Source: Limnohabitans sp. Rim47
GTDB taxonomy: Bacteria; Pseudomonadota; Gammaproteobacteria; Burkholderiales; Burkholderiaceae_C
DNA length: 64,000 nucleotides
Direction of reading: 5' to 3'
NCBI RefSeq assembly: GCF_001517545.1
Contig: NZ_FBYA01000004.1
Span: forward strand, 234,419-298,418
The notes beneath the pieces are model-generated. The model saw only the letters and a program-made list of their open reading frames with translations, had not been told where the DNA came from and searched no databases. Each line of letters starts with the position of its first letter. Position 1 is the stretch's first letter. The position numbers and the translations under genes are program-made. Positions 58,184 through 64,000 of this stretch are shown here, one piece after another.

Positions 58184-59569
58184 ATGAGTCTGCGCATTTT
58201 CAACACGCTGAGCCGTGCTGTTTCCGATTTTTCGCCTGCCGAGCCTGGCCATGTGCGCATGTACGTTTGCGGCATGACGGTGTACGACCTGTGCCACCTG
58301 GGCCACGCCCGCTCGATGATCGCGTTTGATGTGGTGCAGCGCTGGCTCAAGGCCAGTGGTTACAAAGTGACTTACGTGCGCAACGTGACCGACATCGACG
58401 ACAAAATCATCAAACGCGCCCTGCAAAACGGCGAAACCATCCGCAGCCTGACCGACCGCATGATCGACGCGCTTCACCAGGACGCCGACGCTTTGGGCAT
58501 CGAACGCCCCCAGCATGAGCCCCGTGCCACCGACTACGTGCCCCACATGCTGAGCATGATTGGCACGCTGGAGCAAAAAGGCCTGGCTTATCGCGCTGGC
58601 AACGGCGATGTGAACTACGCCGTGCGCAAGTTTCCGGGTTACGGCAAGTTGTCGGGCAAGTCGCTGGACGAGCTCAATGCCGGTGAACGTGTGGCCGTTA
58701 ACACGGACGAGGGCGCGAAGAACGACCCTCTGGACTTCGTGCTTTGGAAAAGCGCCAAGCCCACCGAGCCTGAAGATGTCAAATGGGCCAGCCCCTTTGG
58801 CGCGGGTCGCCCCGGTTGGCACATCGAGTGCTCGGCCATGGCCTGCGAGTTGCTGGGTCAGACCTTTGACATCCATGGCGGCGGGGCTGACCTGCAGTTT
58901 CCGCACCACGAAAACGAAATCGCCCAAAGCGAAGGCGCCAACGGCCAGCCGCTGGCGCATTTTTGGATGCACAACGGCTTCATCAATGTGGACAACGAGA
59001 AGATGTCCAAGAGTCTGGGCAACTTCTTCACCATCCGCGATGTGCTCAAAGCGTTCGACGCCGAGACGGTGCGCTTTTTCATCGTGCGCAGCCACTACCG
59101 CAGTTCGCTCAATTACAGCGATGTGCACCTGAATGACGCCAAAGGCGCGTTGAAGCGCTTGTACACCGCCCTTCAAGCGGTGCCGCCCGCCGACGTGCAG
59201 ATCGATTGGGCCGACCCTTTGGCGGCCCGCTTCAAAGCCGCCATGGACGAAGACTTTGGCACGCCCGAAGCGGTGTCTGTGTTGTTCGAACTGGCCAGTG
59301 AAGTCAACCGCAGCGGCTCGGCCGAGCGTTCGGGTTTGCTCAAAAGCCTGGGCGCATTGCTGGGCTTGTTGCAAACCGACCCGACGGCGTATTTGCAAGC
59401 CGGTGCCGGGCTGGACGAAGCCGCTATTCAGCTGCAAATTCAGGCCCGGGCGGACGCCAAAAAGGCCAAAAATTTCGCCGAGGCCGACCGCATTCGCAAC
59501 GACTTGCTGGCTCAGGGCATTGTGCTCAAAGACTCGGCCGCCGGCACCACTTGGGAGGCCGCGCAGTGA
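58184..59569 (+). CDS. cysS: Cysteinyl-tRNA synthetase
   Basis: The 461-residue class I synthetase has the HIGH-type motif HLGHARSM (about 35-42), zinc ligands around VCGMTVYD and HIECSAMAC, and KMSKSLGNF (about 270-278). It overlaps the DNA glycosylase gene by four bases. Confidence 0.97.
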   Translation: MSLRIFNTLSRAVSDFSPAEPGHVRMYVCGMTVYDLCHLGHARSMIAFDVVQRWLKASGYKVTYVRNVTDIDDKIIKRALQNGETIRSLTDRMIDALHQDADALGIERPQHEPRATDYVPHMLSMIGTLEQKGLAYRAGNGDVNYAVRKFPGYGKLSGKSLDELNAGERVAVNTDEGAKNDPLDFVLWKSAKPTEPEDVKWASPFGAGRPGWHIECSAMACELLGQTFDIHGGGADLQFPHHENEIAQSEGANGQPLAHFWMHNGFINVDNEKMSKSLGNFFTIRDVLKAFDAETVRFFIVRSHYRSSLNYSDVHLNDAKGALKRLYTALQAVPPADVQIDWADPLAARFKAAMDEDFGTPEAVSVLFELASEVNRSGSAERSGLLKSLGALLGLLQTDPTAYLQAGAGLDEAAIQLQIQARADAKKAKNFAEADRIRNDLLAQGIVLKDSAAGTTWEAAQ

Positions 59570-60216
59570 CGGTGGTCGCCATTCCTGATGTGATTCCCGT
59601 CACACCCGCTTATTGGGCTGAGGCCTGTGCGCACCTGGCCAAAAAAGACCGGGTCATGAAAAAGCTCATCCCTCAGTTTGGCGACGCCATTCTGGAAACC
59701 CGAGGCGACGCGTTCGTGACCTTGGCGCGCTCCATCGTGGGCCAGCAAATTTCGGTCAAAGCCGCCCAATCGGTTTGGGACCGTTTTTCGGTGTTGACCA
59801 AGCGCTTGACACCTTCCGCTGTGCTCAAGCTCAAGGTGGACGACATGCGGGCCGCCGGTTTGTCGGCACGCAAGGTCGAGTATTTGGTGGACCTGGCCAT
59901 GCATTTCAGCTCGGGCACCGTGCACGTCAAGTCCTGGCAAGACATGGACGACGAGGCCATCATCGACGAGCTGGTCGCCATTCGGGGCATTGGCCGCTGG
60001 ACGGCTGAGATGTTTCTAATCTTCCACCTCTTGCGGCCCAATGTGCTGCCGCTGGACGATGTGGGCCTGATCAACGGCATCAGCCGCAACTATTTTTCGG
60101 GCGAACCGGTTAGCCGCAGCGACGCCCGTGAGGTGGCCCAAGCCTGGAGTCCTTATTCGACCGTGGCAACTTGGTATATTTGGCGCTCGCTGGACCCCGT
60201 GCCCGTGGCTTATTGA
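59566..60216 (+). CDS. HhH-GPD family DNA-3-methyladenine glycosylase
   Basis: The 216-residue protein removes damaged bases. It has the helix-hairpin-helix LVAIRGIGRWTAEMFL (about 143-158) and the catalytic Asp in VLPLDDVGL, the AlkA/Mag type. The GTG start at 59566 overlaps the cysS stop and has GGGAGG seven bases upstream. Confidence 0.9.
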   Translation: MTVVAIPDVIPVTPAYWAEACAHLAKKDRVMKKLIPQFGDAILETRGDAFVTLARSIVGQQISVKAAQSVWDRFSVLTKRLTPSAVLKLKVDDMRAAGLSARKVEYLVDLAMHFSSGTVHVKSWQDMDDEAIIDELVAIRGIGRWTAEMFLIFHLLRPNVLPLDDVGLINGISRNYFSGEPVSRSDAREVAQAWSPYSTVATWYIWRSLDPVPVAY

Positions 60217-60261
60217 GGGTGAGACGAGTCGTCCACCCGATCATGAACAGAGGAGTAAAAC

Positions 60262-61236
60262 TTGGCCAAAAAAACATTTCTCGACTTTGAGCAACCCGTT
60301 GCCGAACTCGAAGCCAAGATCGAAGAGCTGCGCTACGTGCAGTCGGAGTCGGCGGTGGACATCACCCTCGAAATCGACCAACTGAGCAAAAAAAGCCAGC
60401 AGCTGACCAAAGACATCTACAGCGACCTGACCCCTTGGCAGGTCACCAAAATCTCGCGCCACCCCGAGCGCCCATACACGCTGGACTACATCAACGGCAT
60501 CTTCACCGACTTTGTCGAGATGCACGGCGACCGCCACTTTGCCGACGATTTGTCCATTGTGGGTGGCTTGGCCCGTTTCAATGGCCAAGCCTGCATGGTG
60601 CTGGGCCAGCAAAAAGGGCGCGACACCAAAGAGCGCACCCTGCGAAACTTTGGCATGAGCAAGCCCGAGGGCTACCGCAAAGCACTGCGCCTGATGAAAA
60701 CCGCCGAAAAGTTCAAGCTGCCGGTGTTCACCTTTGTGGACACGCCCGGTGCTTACCCCGGCATCGACGCCGAAGAGCGAGGGCAGTCTGAGGCCATTGG
60801 CCGCAATATCTTTGAGATGGCCCAGCTTGAAGTGCCCATCATCACCACCATCATTGGCGAAGGCGGCTCCGGCGGTGCATTGGCCATCTCGGTGGCCGAC
60901 CAAGTGCTGATGTTGCAGTATTCGGTGTACTCGGTCATCAGCCCCGAAGGCTGTGCCTCGATTCTGTGGAAAACCAGCGACAAAGCCGAGGTGGCTGCCG
61001 ATGCCTTGGGCATCACGGCGCACCGCCTGAAGGCCTTGAACCTCGTCGACAAAATCGTCAATGAGCCCGTGGGCGGCGCGCACCGCGACCCAGAGCAAAT
61101 GGTGTCTTTCCTCAAGCGCGCCTTGGGCGATGCTTGGCGTCAAGTGGCCGACCTCAAGCCCAAAGAACTGCTGGAGCGCCGCTACGAGCGCCTGAACAGT
61201 TACGGTCGCTTTACCGACACCAAAGCGGGCAAGTAA
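60262..61236 (+). CDS. accA: Acetyl-CoA carboxylase carboxyltransferase subunit alpha
   Basis: AccA works with AccD to make malonyl-CoA for fatty-acid synthesis. The 324-residue protein has LDFEQPVAELEAKIEELR, DDLSIVGGLARFNGQ, VDTPGAYPGIDAEERGQSEA-type residues and GEGGSGGALAI. Start is a TTG with AGAGGAG seven bases before it. Confidence 0.97.
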   Translation: MAKKTFLDFEQPVAELEAKIEELRYVQSESAVDITLEIDQLSKKSQQLTKDIYSDLTPWQVTKISRHPERPYTLDYINGIFTDFVEMHGDRHFADDLSIVGGLARFNGQACMVLGQQKGRDTKERTLRNFGMSKPEGYRKALRLMKTAEKFKLPVFTFVDTPGAYPGIDAEERGQSEAIGRNIFEMAQLEVPIITTIIGEGGSGGALAISVADQVLMLQYSVYSVISPEGCASILWKTSDKAEVAADALGITAHRLKALNLVDKIVNEPVGGAHRDPEQMVSFLKRALGDAWRQVADLKPKELLERRYERLNSYGRFTDTKAGK

Positions 61237-61265
61237 ACGCTGGGCTGAGCCTTCGGGCTTTACAC

Positions 61266-62207
61266 ATGGCGCAATCCCTCGAACAGGCCCTGGCTGATTT
61301 CAGCCCGGGCCTTCCTTTTGCAGTGGCCTTCAGTGGCGGTGCCGACTCGACCGCCTTGCTGCTGGCCTGCGCCCGGCGTTGGCCGGGGCAGGTGAGGGCT
61401 GTGCACATTCACCACGGCTTACAAAACGCCGCCGATGATTTTGAGGCGCATTGCCGGGCGCTCTGCTTGCTGCTGGGCGTGCCACTGACCGTGCGCCGCG
61501 TTCAGGCCCAACATGCCCCAGGCCAAAGCCCCGAAGACGCCGCCCGCAAAGCCCGTTATCAGGCGCTGGCCGAAGCGGTGCGCACCGAATGGCCCGAGGT
61601 GCAAGACGTGGCGCTGGCCCAGCATGCCGATGACCAGGTCGAAACCTTGCTCATTGCCTTGTCGCGTGGTGCTGGGCTGCCCGGTTTGGCCAGCATGCCC
61701 GCGCATTGGCAGCGCTTGGGCTTGCACTGGCATCGGCCATGGCTGGCCGTTGCGGGTGCCGCATTGCGCCAATACGTGCAAAGCCACGGGCAAAGCTGGG
61801 TCGAAGATCCGAGCAACACCGATGAAAATTTCACCCGCAACCGCATTCGCGCACGTGTGCTGCCCGCCTTGGCCGATGCGCTGCCCGCGTTCCGGGACAC
61901 CTTTGCTCGAAGCGCCGCGCACGCCGCGCAAGCACAAGAAGTCTTGAACGAGGTAGCCGCTCAAGACCTGTTGCGCATCGGCGTGCCCCCGCGCATTGAA
62001 GCCTTGCAGTCGCTCAGTCGCGCTCGTCAGGCTTTGGTGCTGCGCCATTGGTTGCGGCTGCACCACGCCAGCACGCCCAGCACAGCCCAGCTCCATGAAC
62101 TCCTGGACCAGGTGGCCGCTTGCACCACCCGGGGCCATCGCCTGCACTTGAAAGTGGGACAGGGCTTTGTCGGTCGGGACGGTGCCGTTTTGTCATACCT
62201 GAGCTGA
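61266..62207 (+). CDS. tilS: tRNA(Ile)-lysidine synthetase
   Basis: TilS modifies C34 of tRNA-Ile(CAU) to lysidine. The 313-residue protein has the PP-loop AVAFSGGADSTALLL (about 18-32), VHIHHGLQ, and the conserved VEDPSNTDENFTRNRIR. The ATG at 61266 was taken because the upstream frame overlaps accA. The C-terminal domain is short compared with E. coli TilS (432). Confidence 0.93.
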   Translation: MAQSLEQALADFSPGLPFAVAFSGGADSTALLLACARRWPGQVRAVHIHHGLQNAADDFEAHCRALCLLLGVPLTVRRVQAQHAPGQSPEDAARKARYQALAEAVRTEWPEVQDVALAQHADDQVETLLIALSRGAGLPGLASMPAHWQRLGLHWHRPWLAVAGAALRQYVQSHGQSWVEDPSNTDENFTRNRIRARVLPALADALPAFRDTFARSAAHAAQAQEVLNEVAAQDLLRIGVPPRIEALQSLSRARQALVLRHWLRLHHASTPSTAQLHELLDQVAACTTRGHRLHLKVGQGFVGRDGAVLSYLS

Positions 62208-62243
62208 GCTGAGCTGAGTCTGTGCCTTTGATGGCGATGGATA

Positions 62244-62325
62244 CCCGCATGCGCGGGCATGACAGAGGGGGTGCACCCCCTTACCCTTCAGATCTCACCC
62301 CCGAACCATTCAGATCTCACCCCGA
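62244..62325. repeat. Cluster of palindromes and a direct repeat between tilS and lysC
   Basis: Three small structures follow each other. The first is CCCGCATGCGCGGG (62244-62257), part of a GGATACCCGC...GGGCATGAC sequence like REP elements common in Burkholderiales. The second is a perfect 16-base palindrome with core GGGGGTGCACCCCC (62266-62281). The third is a direct repeat TTCAGATCTCACCCC (62287 and 62309, 22 bases apart). Confidence 0.7.
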
Positions 62326-62478
62326 TCAAGTTGGGCTTGTCGGGTCAAGTAGGTGTCAGGCCGGTTGTTACAATCGATGGGCTTTGCCGGGGCCAAAACC
62401 CCTTCTAACGGTGGTGGTACGGGTCTCGATTGTTTTTTGAAACCCGCGTCTGCTTTCTTTTTATCTTCAGAACTACAC

Positions 62479-63741
62479 ATGGCTTTGATCGTTCACAAAT
62501 ACGGCGGCACCTCGATGGGCTCGACCGAGCGCATCCGCAATGTCGCCAAGCGCGTGGCCAAATGGGCGCGTGCTGGCCACCAGATCGTGGTGGTGCCCAG
62601 CGCCATGAGCGGCGAAACCAACCGTTTGCTGGGCCTGGCCAAAGAGCTGGCCCCCGCCAAACCGGGCGACGCCTACAGCCGCGAGCTGGACATGCTGGCC
62701 TCCACAGGCGAGCAAGCTTCGTCAGCCCTGTTGGCCATTGCCCTGCAATCCGAAGGCCAGCCTTCGGTCAGCTACGCCGGCTGGCAAGTGCCCATCAAGA
62801 CCAACAGCGCCTTCACCAAAGCCCGCATCGAATCGATCGACGACGTGCGCGTGCGGGGTGACCTGAACGCTGGCAAGGTGGTCATCATCACCGGGTTTCA
62901 AGGGGTGGACGGCGACGGCAACATCACCACCTTGGGCCGTGGCGGCTCTGACACCTCGGCGGTGGCGGTGGCGGCAGCCCTCAAAGCCGACGAATGCCTC
63001 ATCTACACCGACGTAGATGGCGTGTACACGACTGACCCGCGCGTGGTGCCCGAAGCGCGTCGCTTGCAAACCGTTAGCTTTGAAGAAATGCTGGAGATGG
63101 CATCGCTCGGCTCCAAAGTCCTGCAAATCCGCTCGGTCGAATTTGCTGGCAAATACAAAGTGCCCATGCGTGTGCTGTCGAGCTTCACGCCCTGGGACAT
63201 CGACATCAACGAAGAAGCCGCATCCGGCACCCTGATCACTTTTGAGGAAGACGAACAAATGGAACAAGCCGTCGTTTCCGGCATCGCATTCAACCGCGAC
63301 GAAGCCAAAATCTCTGTCTTGGGCGTGCCCGACAAGCCCGGCATTGCCTACCAAATCTTGGGCGCTGTGGCCGATGCCAACATCGAAGTGGACGTGATCA
63401 TCCAGAACCTGAGCAAAGACGGCAAGACCGACTTCAGCTTCACCGTGCACCGCAACGACTACGCCAAAACCATTGACCTGCTCAAGGAAAAAGTCTTGCC
63501 CGCTTTGGGTGCTGCCGAAGTGGCGGGCGACGCCAAGATCTGCAAAGTGTCCATCGTCGGTATTGGCATGCGCAGCCATGTGGGCGTGGCCAGCAAGATG
63601 TTCCGCAGCCTGAGCGAAGAAGGCATCAACATCCAGATGATTTCTACCTCCGAGATCAAGACGTCGGTCGTGATCGATGAAAAATACATGGAATTGGCGG
63701 TGCGCGCACTGCACAAAGCCTTCGATCTGGATCAAGCCTAA
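62479..63741 (+). CDS. lysC: Aspartokinase
   Basis: LysC phosphorylates aspartate, the entry to lysine, threonine and methionine synthesis. The 420-residue protein has VHKYGGTSMGSTERI, GRGGSDTSAVAVAAAL and YTDVDGVYTTDPR, then two ACT domains (about 270-400) for feedback control (VSGIAFNRDEAKISVLG, VSIVGIGMRSHVGVASKMF). A TACAAT at 62369-62374 may be the -10 of its promoter, though its -35 is poor. Confidence 0.96.
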   Translation: MALIVHKYGGTSMGSTERIRNVAKRVAKWARAGHQIVVVPSAMSGETNRLLGLAKELAPAKPGDAYSRELDMLASTGEQASSALLAIALQSEGQPSVSYAGWQVPIKTNSAFTKARIESIDDVRVRGDLNAGKVVIITGFQGVDGDGNITTLGRGGSDTSAVAVAAALKADECLIYTDVDGVYTTDPRVVPEARRLQTVSFEEMLEMASLGSKVLQIRSVEFAGKYKVPMRVLSSFTPWDIDINEEAASGTLITFEEDEQMEQAVVSGIAFNRDEAKISVLGVPDKPGIAYQILGAVADANIEVDVIIQNLSKDGKTDFSFTVHRNDYAKTIDLLKEKVLPALGAAEVAGDAKICKVSIVGIGMRSHVGVASKMFRSLSEEGINIQMISTSEIKTSVVIDEKYMELAVRALHKAFDLDQA

Positions 63742-63743
63742 GT

Positions 63744-63749
63744 TATAAT
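63744..63749 (+). promoter_or_regulatory. -10 element of tRNA-Ser promoter
   Basis: A perfect TATAAT lies ten bases before the tRNA; the -35 region would fall in the last lysC codons (TTCGAT, poor match). Confidence 0.6.
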
Positions 63750-63758
63750 CTGCCCACT

Positions 63759-63851
63759 GGAAACGTGACCGAGTGGCCGAAGGTGCTCCCCTGCTAAGGG
63801 AGTATGGGGTGTAGAGCCTCATCGAGGGTTCGAATCCCTCCGTTTCCGCCA
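63759..63851 (+). tRNA. tRNA-Ser (anticodon GCT)
   Basis: The 93-base gene has acceptor GGAAACG/CGTTTCC, a long variable arm typical of class II tRNAs, anticodon stem-loop with CTGCTAA (anticodon GCT), T-loop TTCGAAT, discriminator G and encoded CCA. Confidence 0.97.
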
Positions 63852-63883
63852 AAACTGGGTTTTTTGTTGTCTAACAAAGCCCT

Positions 63884-63921
63884 AAAAAAACCCCGCAAGC
63901 CTAGTGTTTGCGGGGTTTTTT
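63884..63921. terminator. Terminator after tRNA-Ser
   Basis: AAAAAACCCCGCAA and TTGCGGGGTTTTTT form a strong stem, followed on the plus strand by GTTTTTT. Confidence 0.92.
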
Positions 63922-63964
63922 GTTTTTTATCGTCCAAAAAGCGGTATTGCCATCTTGTACCTGG

Positions 63965-63993
63965 TGGGGGTATGTTTGGGGGCATGGGGGTAT
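63965..63993. repeat. Three short G-rich repeats at window end, possible integrase arm sites
   Basis: TGGGGGTAT (63965), TGGGGGCAT (63977) and TGGGGGTAT (63985) occur within 29 bases directly after a tRNA gene and its terminator. Repeats of this kind often precede tyrosine-recombinase genes inserted at tRNA genes. No integrase is visible because the window ends. Confidence 0.5.
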
Positions 63994-64000
63994 TCGATTG

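Noticed and set aside
58088..59437. Minus-strand 449-residue open frame
   Set aside because: It is the complement of cysS, whose motifs are unmistakable.
63794..63985. Minus-strand open frame containing GGIRTLDEALHPILP
   Set aside because: It reads through the antisense of tRNA-Ser and the terminator; this peptide is a well-known artefact of tRNA-Ser complements.

Overview
The window looks like a chromosomal segment of a betaproteobacterium of the order Burkholderiales, most likely family Comamonadaceae. The grounds are a fairly GC-rich coding bias, housekeeping orders familiar from that family (exbB-exbD-lpxK-trm112-kdsB-adk; glyA-nrdR beside minor pilins and ribD; cysS-glycosylase-accA-tilS-lysC) and typical Burkholderiales protein sequences. 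The genus cannot be fixed by eye.

Region 1 (1-22.8 kb) is most of a flagellar regulon. From left to right it holds a truncated outer-membrane lipoprotein gene, a sigma-54 activator without a receiver domain, motA/motB with two uncharacterised neighbours, a FemAB/GNAT-fold acyltransferase, and a minus-strand operon fliKLMNOPQR-flhB that runs on into three unfamiliar genes (a DamX-like SPOR protein, a Lys/Ala/Pro-rich protein and a membrane coiled-coil protein). Divergent to it is the plus-strand operon flhA-flhF-flhG-fliA with two further uncharacterised genes, followed by fliS. FlhF and FlhG suggest polar flagella. The promoters form a readable hierarchy. Two sigma-54 sites face away from each other between fliK and flhA (class II genes, including the sigma-28 gene fliA). 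Good sigma-28 sites precede the lipoprotein gene, the motA operon and fliS (class III). The local sigma-54 activator is the obvious candidate trigger.

Region 2 (22.8-45.7 kb) starts with tRNA-Arg and tRNA-Pro. Next comes a minus-strand fatty-acid/acyl-CoA module: 3-hydroxyacyl-CoA dehydrogenase, enoyl-CoA hydratase/isomerase, a Crp/Fnr regulator, and an ACAD10/11-like kinase plus acyl-CoA dehydrogenase pair. lexA has two SOS boxes shared with a divergent asparaginase gene. The envelope and nucleotide genes adk, kdsB, trm112, lpxK, exbD and exbB follow, then xseA and sodB. The intergenic DNA around sodB is crowded with a mosaic inverted-repeat family and an 8-bp tandem repeat. A degraded patch (thioesterase pseudogene, GNAT remnant) lies next to a BrnT/BrnA toxin-antitoxin pair, followed by pyrD, rpiA and ribD.

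Region 3 (45.8-64 kb) carries a minor-pilin operon (pilE-like, pilW, pilX, pilV; no pilY1) with divergent fimT, then nrdR and glyA, the latter behind a probable ZTP riboswitch. A lytic transglycosylase, a very large DUF349 protein with an Arg/Gly-rich segment, lpxH, two cyclophilins, a TPR protein, cysS, a DNA glycosylase, accA, tilS and lysC follow. The window ends with tRNA-Ser(GCT), a terminator and three TGGGGG(T/C)AT repeats, which may mark the edge of an integrated element.
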